This document shows, piece by piece, positions 15,265-23,140 of a DNA stretch of 64,000 nt. The stretch spans positions 1 through 64,000 of the forward strand of contig NZ_JANSUY010000005.1 of the NCBI RefSeq assembly GCF_024741135.1. The letters run 5' to 3'. Made by a program: the position numbers and the translations under genes. How positions within the stretch are numbered: position 1 is the stretch's first letter; every line of letters starts with the position of its first letter. The notes under the pieces were generated by a model, which was not told where the DNA came from, ran no database searches, and was given only the letters and a program-made list of their open reading frames with translations. This DNA comes from Aquiflexum gelatinilyticum (GTDB lineage Bacteria > Bacteroidota > Bacteroidia > Cytophagales > Cyclobacteriaceae).

Positions 15265-15927
15265 CTACCACCTAATCTCCCCTTTATCCTTTTCCTTTAA
15301 ATAAGCATTGGCTTTGGAAAAATGTCCGCATCCCAAAAATCCCCTATGCGCCGAGAGAGGGCTAGGATGTGGGGCATGTAATTTCAGGTGTCGTCCCTCG
15401 TCAATAAACGATGCTTTTTTCTGGGCATAGGCACCCCAAAGCATAAAGACAACATTTTCCTTCGTTGTTGCGATTTTATGGATTACTGCATCTGTAAAAA
15501 TTTCCCATCCTTTGTTTTGGTGTGACCCTGCCTGATGCGCACGGACCGTCAGGGTAGCATTTAAAAGTAAAACTCCTTGATCTGCCCATTTGGTCAAATC
15601 TCCATTCGGGGGCATGGAATGACCTAAGTCCCTGTTAATTTCTTTAAAAATATTGAGCAAACTCGGTGGAAAAGGAATCCCTTCCCTTACCGAAAATGAA
15701 AGACCATGCGCCTGACCAGGACCATGATATGGGTCTTGTCCAAGAATGACAACTTTTAGCTTATCCACCGTACAATGTGCAAAGGCATTGAATATTTCTT
15801 TCCCCTTTGGATATACTACCTGATTTTGGTATTCTGATTTGATAAATCCTGCCAGATCACCAAAATATGGTTTTGAAAATTCCTCTTCCAGGAGATTTTT
15901 CCACCCTGATTCGATTTTAACATCCAT
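15265..15927 (-). CDS. ung: uracil-DNA glycosylase, family 1
   Basis: A 220-residue enzyme that excises uracil from DNA, the first step of base excision repair. The water-activating motif GQDPYHGPGQAHGLSFSV is complete (catalytic Asp65), the uracil-binding strand is VLLLNATLTVRAHQAGSH, and the minor-groove leucine loop is HPSPLSAHRGFLGCGHFSKAN with the catalytic His at about 187. The length is normal for family 1. It is monocistronic and convergent with the lactonase gene. The gene starts with ATG at 15927. Confidence 0.97.
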   Translation of the reverse strand: MDVKIESGWKNLLEEEFSKPYFGDLAGFIKSEYQNQVVYPKGKEIFNAFAHCTVDKLKVVILGQDPYHGPGQAHGLSFSVREGIPFPPSLLNIFKEINRDLGHSMPPNGDLTKWADQGVLLLNATLTVRAHQAGSHQNKGWEIFTDAVIHKIATTKENVVFMLWGAYAQKKASFIDEGRHLKLHAPHPSPLSAHRGFLGCGHFSKANAYLKEKDKGEIRW

Positions 15928-16004
15928 TTTTGTATTGTATTTCGTAGATAATTTGGAAATAAGACAAAGTTTTCGAATTTTTAAATCCCAATTGTAAAAA
16001 AGAA

Positions 16005-16391
16005 ATGGTTACAGCTGTTACACAAGGAATTAAAGTCACTGTTCAAGTCACCTACCAAGCAGAATTTTCAAGTCCACATCAGCATCATTATGTATTTACC
16101 TATAAAGTAAATATAGAAAACAACAGCCCCAATACTATCCAACTTCTGAGAAGGAAATGGGAAATTTTTGATGCAGGAGATGCTACCAAGACTGTTGAAG
16201 GTGATGGTGTCGTGGGGCAGCAGCCGGTTCTCGAACCTGGATATCTGCATGAATATGTATCAGGATGCAACCTGAAGTCAGGTTTGGGTAAAATGAGGGG
16301 TTCATTTTTTATGGAGAAATTATTCGACGGAAAAGTTTTGGAGGTTAAAATCCCTGAATTTCAGTTGATTGCTGATATCTTCGACAATTAA
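16005..16391 (+). CDS. apaG: ApaG (DUF525) protein
   Basis: A 128-residue protein of full ApaG length, with the beta-sandwich motifs HHYVFTYKVNIENNSP, IQLLRRKWEIFDA, VEGDGVVGQQPVLEPG and YVSGCNLKSGLGKMRGSF. ApaG has been linked to Co2+ resistance and Mg2+ homeostasis in enterobacteria, but its biochemical activity is unsettled. The methyltransferase gene downstream starts 2 bases after the stop, so the two form an operon. Confidence 0.93.
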   Translation: MVTAVTQGIKVTVQVTYQAEFSSPHQHHYVFTYKVNIENNSPNTIQLLRRKWEIFDAGDATKTVEGDGVVGQQPVLEPGYLHEYVSGCNLKSGLGKMRGSFFMEKLFDGKVLEVKIPEFQLIADIFDN

Positions 16392-16393
16392 AC

Positions 16394-17173
16394 TTGAAGC
16401 GACACTTTTTTCCACTTCTATCCTATTTACGCTATTGGCTTGTCAAAGAAGACCAATATGCCATCCAATCTCCTTTTGTTTTTGACGTTTACAATGGACT
16501 TCTTGGACATATACAGCAGTCCAAAGAAAAAGACTTAGACATAGAGGAATTTAGGAAAAAATTACTCTCATGCGATGAAATCTGCGAAATAGAGGATTTT
16601 GGGGCAGGCTCAATTAAATTAAGAAAATCAAAACGAAAGATTTCCTCAGTCACTAAATACAGTACAAGTCCAAGGAAATTCTCCCAACTGTATCAGTTTT
16701 TCTGTTTAAAAACACAGGCAAATGTTGTTTTTGAGTTGGGAACATGCGTTGGAGTCAATACGCGATATTTATCCAAATCTACCAAAGGCAATTTATATAC
16801 TTTTGAAGGTTCTCAAGCCCTTTGGCAAAAATCCCAAGAAAACCCCAAGCCAGAAAATACTCATTTTGTTTTGGGTGATTTAAAAAACTCCCTTCCTTAC
16901 CTATTGGAGAAAAATCAAACAGTTGATTTTGCGCTTTTGGATGCCAATCATACTTATCAGGCCACTTTTGATTATTTTGAATTATTGCTTCCAAAAATCC
17001 GGGAAACAAGTATCATCGCAATTGCCGACATTCATTGGTCAAAAGAGATGAACAGGGCTTGGGAAAAGATCAAAGCACACCCTGAAGTAGTCATCAGCTT
17101 GGATTTTTATGAGTGTGGTATCTTGTTTTTTGATAAAACCCTTACCAAATCCCATTACATCCTACATTATTGA
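16394..17173 (+). CDS. class I SAM-dependent methyltransferase
   Basis: A 259-residue protein. After a helical N-terminus (residues 1-90) a Rossmann methyltransferase domain follows: motif I FELGTCVGVNTRYLS (about 113-127), motif II acidic end YTFEGS (about 134-139), and DFALLDANHTYQATFDYFE (about 176-194), which resembles the DG/DAxH metal-binding stretch of O-methyltransferases, then IAIADIHWSKEM. The substrate is unknown. It starts with TTG, two bases after the apaG stop, because there is no ATG anywhere near; translational coupling to apaG would explain the weak start. Its 3' end overlaps the convergent methyltransferase by 7 bases. Confidence 0.8.
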   Translation: MKRHFFPLLSYLRYWLVKEDQYAIQSPFVFDVYNGLLGHIQQSKEKDLDIEEFRKKLLSCDEICEIEDFGAGSIKLRKSKRKISSVTKYSTSPRKFSQLYQFFCLKTQANVVFELGTCVGVNTRYLSKSTKGNLYTFEGSQALWQKSQENPKPENTHFVLGDLKNSLPYLLEKNQTVDFALLDANHTYQATFDYFELLLPKIRETSIIAIADIHWSKEMNRAWEKIKAHPEVVISLDFYECGILFFDKTLTKSHYILHY

Positions 17174-17766
17174 TTTTTTTGTAAGATAAAAAACAACTCC
17201 TGTCCCTGTCTTGGAGAAATTGAATTGTAGCAAGTTTCCATTTTAAGAATCTTTAATTCCTTTTCAAACAACTCCTTATATTCCTCCTCACTTCCACCAA
17301 AGGGAGGGCCTGACTTTTCAAAATGCCTGTTGAACAACAATCCCACCAATTTCCCACCCGGTTTGAGAAGGTTTTTCATTTTTTTTACATAATCAGACCT
17401 TCTACAGGGTAGCAATGCGCAAAAAAAAGTCTGTTCAATGATCAGGTCGTACTGATCCTCATGGGCAAAAAAATCTCCATGATGGATTTGGCTTTCAGGA
17501 AAATCAGGGTTGATTAGTTGAAATTTTTCCAAAGGTAAAAGAGAAATATCTAATATATTAGTGTTCAAAAACCCCTTATTTAGCGCGTATTGTGCTTCAT
17601 ATGCATTTCCTGAGCCAGGAATAAGTATTTTTAACCAATAATTATCAATTTGGTCTAAATATTGCTTTAATGGTTTTGTAACTTCACCTACATCCCAACC
17701 AATGGAATTTTGTTGATATCTTGAAGTCCAGTAATCTTCACCAAGGATATTTGACATATAATTCAT
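17167..17766 (-). CDS. TPMT-family SAM-dependent methyltransferase
   Basis: A 199-residue protein that follows the thiopurine S-methyltransferase family plan: DYWTSRYQQNSIGWDVG (family N-terminal W-x-x-R-Y and G-W-D), motif I ILIPGSGNAYEAQYALNKGF, the acidic loop ILDISLLPL, and DLIIEQTFFCALLPCRRSDYV, the strongly conserved E-x-T-F-F-C-A-L segment. In bacteria such enzymes may methylate sulfur, selenium or halide substrates. The actual substrate is unknown. Its tail overlaps the convergent methyltransferase at 17167-17173. Confidence 0.88.
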   Translation of the reverse strand: MNYMSNILGEDYWTSRYQQNSIGWDVGEVTKPLKQYLDQIDNYWLKILIPGSGNAYEAQYALNKGFLNTNILDISLLPLEKFQLINPDFPESQIHHGDFFAHEDQYDLIIEQTFFCALLPCRRSDYVKKMKNLLKPGGKLVGLLFNRHFEKSGPPFGGSEEEYKELFEKELKILKMETCYNSISPRQGQELFFILQKNQ

Positions 17767-17796
17767 TAATTTAATAATTTCTACATTTATTCATCT

Positions 17797-18711
17797 ATGG
17801 AAACTACTCCGCAAAAGAACGCTAAAAGTGACAATGGAAAAAACATCCTGATCATTGTCTTATTGATTTTGATTGTTGCCAGTGGCATCAAGCTTTACAC
17901 AGACCACCTTGACAAAACAAGAAAATCAGAAGAAATCCTCATGCTCTCAGAAGAAAACAATGAACTGAACAGAAGGATTGATTCCATGACTTATCAGCTT
18001 GATCTCAGAATCCAAGAGATCAGCAAACTAGGCGGAGACATCGCTGCCCTAGAGGAAATTAAAGAACAGCTTACACGTGAAAGGAACCTGGACAGAAAGC
18101 GTTCCTCTGATGAAATCGCTTCCTTGAACAAGAGAATAGCAGCATTCTCCAAAACCATAGAAGAAAAAGATCAGGAAATCATCAGGCTCAGAGAAGCCAA
18201 TGAGCAGCTTTTCTCAGAAAATACCGATTTGAAGACCACCCAAGCTCAAATTCAGGAAGAAGTCGCCCAATTAAATGTGAAGCAAAAAGAACTTCAGGAG
18301 AAAGTTGATATTGCAGCAAGGTTAAGAGCGGAAAATATCAGCATTGCAGCGGTGAACTCCAGAGGAAAGGAAAGGGAAGACGGTTTCAAAAACAGACAAT
18401 TGGAAAAACTTCGAGTGACTTTCAACCTTGCAGACAACAAAGTGGCTGAAAAGGGTCCCAGAGATATTTATGTACAAATCATGGCACCAAATAACCAGCC
18501 TATTTTTGATGTGGCTAAAGGTTCAGGTACATTCTCTATCGATGGCAGAGAAGAATTCTATACCGTTCACCAAGATATCATCTTTGATAATTCCAAGCAG
18601 ACTTTGACTTACTTCTATGAAAAAGGTACCAAATACAATCCCGGTGTATATGAAGTGAGAATTTATTCTGATGGATATCAGATTGGAACAAAGACATTTG
18701 AGGTGAAATAA
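17797..18711 (+). CDS. inner-membrane anchored coiled-coil protein
   Basis: A 304-residue protein. One transmembrane helix (about residues 17-35) is followed by a long coiled coil (about 43-190, heptads rich in E, L, K and R) and a C-terminal beta domain (about 205-304) with LRVTFNLADNKVAEKGPRD, YVQIMAPNNQPIF and GVYEVRIYSDGYQIGTKTF. The architecture suggests a periplasmic rod with a small beta-sandwich head. Similar proteins with the same C-terminal domain occur widely in Bacteroidota, often near ribosomal genes, and are annotated only as chromosome-partitioning-like or hypothetical. The rpsF promoter follows within 25 bases. Confidence 0.75.
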   Translation: METTPQKNAKSDNGKNILIIVLLILIVASGIKLYTDHLDKTRKSEEILMLSEENNELNRRIDSMTYQLDLRIQEISKLGGDIAALEEIKEQLTRERNLDRKRSSDEIASLNKRIAAFSKTIEEKDQEIIRLREANEQLFSENTDLKTTQAQIQEEVAQLNVKQKELQEKVDIAARLRAENISIAAVNSRGKEREDGFKNRQLEKLRVTFNLADNKVAEKGPRDIYVQIMAPNNQPIFDVAKGSGTFSIDGREEFYTVHQDIIFDNSKQTLTYFYEKGTKYNPGVYEVRIYSDGYQIGTKTFEVK

Positions 18712-18732
18712 TCCGGTATTTTCTCTCTTATA

Positions 18733-18764
18733 TTTGGAATAAACAGGACAAACAACTACTTTTG
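18733..18764 (+). promoter_or_regulatory. promoter of rpsF-rpsR-rplI
   Basis: TTTG (18733-18736), a 20-base spacer, then TACTTTTG (18757-18764). This matches the Bacteroidota sigma-A consensus TTTG / TAnnTTTG. The rpsF start is 39 bases further on, leaving a short leader. Confidence 0.75.
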
Positions 18765-18802
18765 CGGTCTGTTTATCAAAAATAAGCTTAAATAAAAAAA
18801 TC

Positions 18803-19174
18803 ATGTTCCAAAAAAATTATGAAACGGTATTCATACTTACTCCCGTTTTGTCTGAAGTTCAGATGAAGGATACCGTAGACAAGTTTGTAAATTTGTTAAA
18901 AACTGAGGGAGCAGAAATCATTAATGTTGAGAATTGGGGTCTAAAAAAATTGGCTTACCCTATTCAGAAAAAAAGCACCGGTTTCTACGTATTGATCGAG
19001 TACAAAGCAGATCCTACTGTAATCAAGAAATTGGAAATTGAAATCAGAAGAGACGAGAAAATTCTTCGATTCCTGACCACTGTTCTTGACAAGCATGGAA
19101 TTGCTTATGGAGACAAAAGAAGAAAAGGGGAATTTAACAAAAAAACTGAAGCGAAGGAGGAGCCTGTAGCATGA
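18803..19174 (+). CDS. rpsF: 30S ribosomal protein S6
   Basis: A 123-residue protein. [13 protein letters not shown] and the [24 protein letters not shown] core are standard S6, followed by [17 protein letters not shown]. The C-terminal tail (about 100-123) is charged and variable, as usual in this phylum. It binds 16S rRNA with S18 in the small-subunit platform. rpsR begins inside its stop codon region (ATGA overlap), keeping S6 and S18 synthesis balanced. Confidence 0.97.
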   Translation: MFQKNYETVFILTPVLSEVQMKDTVDKFVNLLKTEGAEIINVENWGLKKLAYPIQKKSTGFYVLIEYKADPTVIKKLEIEIRRDEKILRFLTTVLDKHGIAYGDKRRKGEFNKKTEAKEEPVA

Positions 19175-19422
19175 CACTCAAAAACGAACCAATCAACAGA
19201 AACGATAACAGAAAAAAATACTGCAGATTCAAAAAAAGCGGTATCAAGTATATCGATTACAAAGACCCTAACTTCCTTTTGAAGTTTGTCAATGAGCAGG
19301 GAAAAATCCTTCCAAGAAGATTGACAGGAAATTCAGCTAAGTTTCAAAGAAAAGTGTCTAATGCCATCAAGAAGGCAAGACACTTGGCATTGATGCCATT
19401 TGTAACTGACGGTTTGAAATAG
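19171..19422 (+). CDS. rpsR: 30S ribosomal protein S18
   Basis: An 83-residue protein with the S18 signature [18 protein letters not shown] near the N-terminus and [20 protein letters not shown] in the middle, then [12 protein letters not shown]. The single N-terminal Cys is retained, but no zinc-ribbon set is visible. It overlaps rpsF by 4 bases and is followed by rplI after 36 bases. Confidence 0.97.
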   Translation: MTLKNEPINRNDNRKKYCRFKKSGIKYIDYKDPNFLLKFVNEQGKILPRRLTGNSAKFQRKVSNAIKKARHLALMPFVTDGLK

Positions 19423-19458
19423 TACATCTTTGTTCATTTATCTTTAAATAGTATTACA

Positions 19459-19902
19459 ATGGAAGTTATTCTAAAAACAGACATAAAAGGACTTGGATAC
19501 AAGAATGACATGGTTGAAGTAAAACCAGGTTATGGTAGAAACTACCTCATCCCTCAGGGATTTGCGGTATTGGCTACAGGTTCCAACAAAAAAATCCTTG
19601 CCGAAAACGTAAAGCAAGCAGCCCACAAAGCTGAAAAAATCAAAACTGCTGCCGAGGAATTGGCTTCAAAACTTGCTGAAATGACTTTGGAAATCAAAGC
19701 AAAAATCGGTGAATCAGGTAAAATATTCGGAAAAGTAACAACCTTACAGATTTCTGATGCTTTGGCTACCAAAGGAGTGGATATAGACAGAAAGAAAATC
19801 TCTATCAACGTACCGGTTCAGGGTGCCGGAGAATTTGAGGCTGAAGTTGACCTTCACAGAGAAGTTAAAAGTTCAGTAAAATTTGTGGTAGTAGCTGAGT
19901 AA
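19459..19902 (+). CDS. rplI: 50S ribosomal protein L9
   Basis: A 147-residue protein. The N-terminal RNA-binding domain has the signature GYGRNYLIPQGFAVLAT (about 23-39), followed by the long connecting helix (about 40-75) and the C-terminal domain with GKIFGKVTTLQISDAL. Last gene of the rpsF-rpsR-rplI operon; a strong terminator follows. Confidence 0.97.
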   Translation: MEVILKTDIKGLGYKNDMVEVKPGYGRNYLIPQGFAVLATGSNKKILAENVKQAAHKAEKIKTAAEELASKLAEMTLEIKAKIGESGKIFGKVTTLQISDALATKGVDIDRKKISINVPVQGAGEFEAEVDLHREVKSSVKFVVVAE

Positions 19903-19926
19903 GCATTACCTTCAAAATACCAAAAC

Positions 19927-19956
19927 AAAAAAGGCTTTCAAATGAAAGCCTTTTTT
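19927..19956. terminator. bidirectional terminator after rplI
   Basis: AAAAAAGGCTTTC (19927-19939), loop AAAT, GAAAGCCTTTTTT (19944-19956). Symmetric T runs on both strands let it serve rplI and the convergent small gene ending at 19969. Confidence 0.9.
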
Positions 19957-19968
19957 GTTTGGTTTTGA

Positions 19969-20217
19969 TTAGTTCAAAGCAATCTTCTCAAGATCTTCTA
20001 CCAGCTTTTTGGCAACTGCTTTACTGTTTTCCTCTCTTTTGGCTTTTAGCAACTCCAAAGCTTTCTTGCTTTTTTCAATTACACCAACTGGATTGTTGTC
20101 ATATTGGAAACTGTTCCAACACCAAGATAACTCAGCATGAAGCTTCTCATCCAAGTTTAATTTTTCTAGTTTTTCCAAGGTTGAAACAATGGTTTTTTCA
20201 GAGATTTTTACTGACAT
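19969..20217 (-). CDS. small hypothetical protein
   Basis: An 82-residue, mostly helical charged protein (VSTLEKLEKLNLDEKLHAEL, then WCWNSFQYDNNPVGVIEKS and ALELLKAKREENSKAV). The start is the ATG at 20217; an in-frame TTG at 20271 would add an unlikely basic leader. It has no membrane segment and no motif I recognise. It uses the bidirectional terminator after rplI. Coding is supported by clean codon structure and a plausible soluble helical fold; a function cannot be given. Confidence 0.65.
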   Translation of the reverse strand: MSVKISEKTIVSTLEKLEKLNLDEKLHAELSWCWNSFQYDNNPVGVIEKSKKALELLKAKREENSKAVAKKLVEDLEKIALN

Positions 20218-20408
20218 GATTATAATTGTTTTGTTAAATAATGTAAATGCTTTTTTCAAATTTCGCTGCAAAACAATACATAATTTTCTGTAAATGCAAA
20301 ATAATCAGCCTTTTAGTAACATTAATTTAAAATTCAATCGATTTCCAAAGAAATGTTCGAGCCATATTTTTGTTTCTTGTCACTATATTTATCCGAAATA
20401 GGAAATGT

Positions 20409-21053
20409 ATGGATAGGAAACAATCACTGGAGGAAGAATTTGCCAATAGTATTACCCATGGTTTTGGAATATTATTCAGTATAGTAGCCATTGCTTTGTT
20501 GGTCACATTTTCTGTACTCAACGGAACCGGGATCCATATTGTCAGTTGCAGCCTTTTTGGTGCCTCCATCCTACTCTTATATACTTTCTCTACCCTTTAT
20601 CATGCAACACCCCAAAGCCCCATCAAAACTTGGTTGAGAACCTTTGACCATATTGGCATCTATTTTCTGATTGCGGGGACTTATACGCCATTTTTGCTTT
20701 TGGCTGTAAAAGGTACCAAGGGGTGGGTCTTTTTTGGAATTATCTGGGCATTGACCTTATTCGGTATTGTTTTCAAAATTTTCTTTACGCATCGATTTAA
20801 AAGGGCTTCTTTGATTCTTTATCTTGGAATGGGTTGGATGGCGGTTTTTTTAATCAAACCCCTGTTGACTGCCTTAAGTACCCCTACCCTTTCTCTTATC
20901 GCTGCCGGAGGGCTTAGCTACACACTTGGTACTATTTTTTATACAAGACCTCAAATGCGATATGGCCATACAATTTGGCATCTTTTTGTATTGGCAGGTA
21001 CAATTCTCCATTTTATTGCGATCATGAACATGATATTGACGGACAACATTTAA
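20409..21053 (+). CDS. TrhA/hemolysin III family membrane protein
   Basis: A 214-residue protein with seven hydrophobic segments. Family markers are EEFANSITHGFG (first conserved His), FSTLYHATPQSPIKTWLRTFDHIGIYFLIAGTYTPF (second His, Asp-His pair) and the C-terminal GHTIWHLFVLAGTILHF (metal-binding-type H-x3-H). These are the PAQR-superfamily positions. The name hemolysin III is historical; E. coli homologue TrhA affects membrane energetics and lipid homeostasis. The start is the ATG at 20409, because the TTG at 20370 adds a hydrophobic stretch foreign to the family. Confidence 0.88.
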   Translation: MDRKQSLEEEFANSITHGFGILFSIVAIALLVTFSVLNGTGIHIVSCSLFGASILLLYTFSTLYHATPQSPIKTWLRTFDHIGIYFLIAGTYTPFLLLAVKGTKGWVFFGIIWALTLFGIVFKIFFTHRFKRASLILYLGMGWMAVFLIKPLLTALSTPTLSLIAAGGLSYTLGTIFYTRPQMRYGHTIWHLFVLAGTILHFIAIMNMILTDNI

Positions 21054-21113
21054 TCTTTTTGGGCTGACATTAAAGCATTTAAATTGCATCATTTAAAAAT
21101 CTTCACTCCCCTG

Positions 21114-21145
21114 CTTGCATAAAAAGGAAAGTACCCCTACATTTG
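21114..21145 (+). promoter_or_regulatory. promoter of tRNA-Gln
   Basis: CTTG (21114-21117), 20 bases, then TACATTTG (21138-21145), a near-perfect Bacteroidota sigma-A promoter. The predicted start of transcription is about 30 bases before the tRNA. Confidence 0.6.
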
Positions 21146-21183
21146 TGACACCTTTTGAAAAAGAGGGAATTTTAACAAATAAT

Positions 21184-21256
21184 TGGCCGATGGTGTAACT
21201 GGCAACACGTCTGATTTTGGTTCAGAAGAGTCCAGGTTCGAAACCTGGTCGGCCAA
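21184..21256 (+). tRNA. tRNA-Gln (anticodon TTG)
   Basis: 73 nucleotides. The acceptor arms TGGCCGA and TCGGCCA pair fully, with discriminator A. The anticodon arm is TCTGA-TTTTGGT-TCAGA, giving anticodon TTG, and the T arm is CCAGG-TTCGAAA-CCTGG. The CCA end is not encoded. Confidence 0.95.
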
Positions 21257-21259
21257 CGG

Positions 21260-21287
21260 AAAAGCAGCTCAAAAGGCTGCTTTTTTT
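21260..21287 (+). terminator. terminator after tRNA-Gln
   Basis: AAAAGCAGC (21260-21268) pairs with GCTGCTTTT (21276-21284), followed by more T residues; it lies four bases past the tRNA. Confidence 0.88.
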
Positions 21288-21385
21288 ATTTTCTTCCTCT
21301 TCTTTCTCAGGTTTTATTTCGTAAAAACAGACTTCCCGCTTTCCCTAAAATTCACTTTATTTGCAAAACCATCAAATCCATTAAG

Positions 21386-22531
21386 ATGTCAGCGTTCGAC
21401 GATATCAGACCCTATTACGATACAGAAGTAAATGATGCCATCAAGGAAATCATTGACCATCCTATGTTGAAGGCTATGATGAATTTCACTTTCACTGAAC
21501 ACCAAGATGATTATTGGAAAAACCTGATGCTTCATTGCCATTCTATTAGGGATTTTCAGATCAACTTCATCTACCCTGCTATCCAAAAGGTCATTGAAAA
21601 AAGCTCAAGCGGGTTGACGACTTCAGGTTTTGAAAAATTAGAAAAGAACACGGCTTACCTCTTTATCTCAAACCATAGGGATATCATTTTGGACACATCC
21701 CTGCTCAACGCCTCTCTTTACGAACATGGACTCCGCATGACCACTTCAGCCATCGGAGACAATTTGGTCAAAAAACCTTTTTTAAAAACCTTGGCAAGGT
21801 TGACAAGAAGTTTCATTATTAAAAGGGGGATTCCTTCACGTGAACTGTTAGAAAGTTCCAAAACGATTTCTGCGTTTATCAGACAATCCATTCTAAGAGA
21901 AAACAGGTCAGTTTGGATAGCACAAAGAGAGGGACGGACAAAGGACGGCAATGACATGACCCACAAAGGGGTGCTCAAAATGATCGGAATGGCTGCAGAC
22001 ACGGGGGAAAATATTCTGGATTATCTTAAAAAAATAAATGTCGTTCCCGTGAGTATCTCCTATGAATATGACCCAACCGATGTGCTCAAAATGCCTGAGT
22101 TATTGGCAAAAGCCAGGTCTGAAGCCTATGTCAAAGGAGAAAATGAAGACTTTCACACCCTTCTAAACGGCATCATCGGACAAAAGAGAGGTATTCATAT
22201 CCATATTGGTGATCTTTTGACGGATCAAATCGACAATATCTCAAAATCAGTTTCAGGTAGCGTAAAGCAAATGCAGGAATTGGCAGAATTGATAGACAGA
22301 CAAATTATTTTAGGGTATAAATTATGGCCAACTAAGTACATTGCCTATGACCTACTCCATCGTTCAAGTCAATTTGCAGACAAATACACAACAGAGGAAA
22401 AGGAATTATTTGAAAGGCGGTTTAAAAAAGGAGTAGATCAAAAAGACCCGATGGCGGTAAATAGTTTCTTGACCATGTATGCCAATCCCGTAATGAATCA
22501 AATGGAAATTTTAAAAAAGACGTCAAACTGA
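21386..22531 (+). CDS. glycerolipid acyltransferase (PlsC-like)
   Basis: A 381-residue protein. It carries acyltransferase motif I as ISNHRDIILDTSLL (about residues 90-103, His-Asp pair one residue wider than the usual H-x4-D), a motif II/III region with AQREGRTKDGND (about 173-184; the E-G of the phosphate-binding loop), and a later VVPVSISYEYDP strand (motif IV, Pro). It should transfer an acyl group to a phospholipid precursor such as lysophosphatidate. There is no strong membrane helix; peripheral binding is likely. It is longer than classic PlsC, with an N-terminal helical extension (1-85) and a C-terminal helical region (300-381), as in Bacteroidota homologues. Monocistronic, preceded by the tRNA unit. 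Confidence 0.85.
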   Translation: MSAFDDIRPYYDTEVNDAIKEIIDHPMLKAMMNFTFTEHQDDYWKNLMLHCHSIRDFQINFIYPAIQKVIEKSSSGLTTSGFEKLEKNTAYLFISNHRDIILDTSLLNASLYEHGLRMTTSAIGDNLVKKPFLKTLARLTRSFIIKRGIPSRELLESSKTISAFIRQSILRENRSVWIAQREGRTKDGNDMTHKGVLKMIGMAADTGENILDYLKKINVVPVSISYEYDPTDVLKMPELLAKARSEAYVKGENEDFHTLLNGIIGQKRGIHIHIGDLLTDQIDNISKSVSGSVKQMQELAELIDRQIILGYKLWPTKYIAYDLLHRSSQFADKYTTEEKELFERRFKKGVDQKDPMAVNSFLTMYANPVMNQMEILKKTSN

Positions 22532-23140
22532 TTTTAGTTTATCTCATTTTTTCTTAAAAATAACTTCTTCAAAATAGAATAAGGTTGTTTTGAATTTGCC
22601 CAATCCATACCGACTTTTAGAAAAAAGAGAAAATAGGAGTCCATTTATATAATAAATCTAAAAAAAATGCTCTTTCCCCGCTAAATAGCATTTTTTATAA
22701 TAATTGAATTTGATCATTAATTTAATGTAAAAAATACCATAAATACTCTGAATATTACTTTTTATACTATGTTATAATGATTTTTTATCTTTCCAAACTT
22801 TTTTTATTTACATAATTGATTGTTTTATTTAAAATAAAAATACAATCTTTGTTCTCTGAATATGCTTTAAACCCATATCTCTAAAAACTAATAATGGTAA
22901 GAAAGCAGCCTGCATGTTTCTACTATTATCCTCTACTCTATCTCGCATTCTGAATCACCCAACATAAAATCATAGAAACCTCAATCATTTTCCAGAATCC
23001 GTCCCATTCAGCAATTTGAAGGGCAGGTAATCTCCGTTCATTTTATTCAAAAACAGATGGCTTTTCAGTCTTAAAATAGTGTGAAAAGCTCCATCCGAGT
23101 TTGGACGTCCATTCAAAACATATTGTTATTACCAAATTTG
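22532..23140. other. A/T-rich spacer with one terminator
   Basis: No gene is seen. Apart from the terminator at 22662-22696 the first half is very A/T-rich; the second half (22880-23140) is of ordinary composition without an open frame and must hold the promoter of the histidine kinase gene, which I cannot pinpoint. Confidence 0.5.
22662..22696 (+). terminator. putative terminator of the acyltransferase gene
   Basis: AAAAAATGCT (22662-22671) pairs with AGCATTTTTT (22687-22696) across a 15-base loop. The stem is A/T-rich and lies 130 bases past the stop, so confidence is moderate. Confidence 0.5.
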
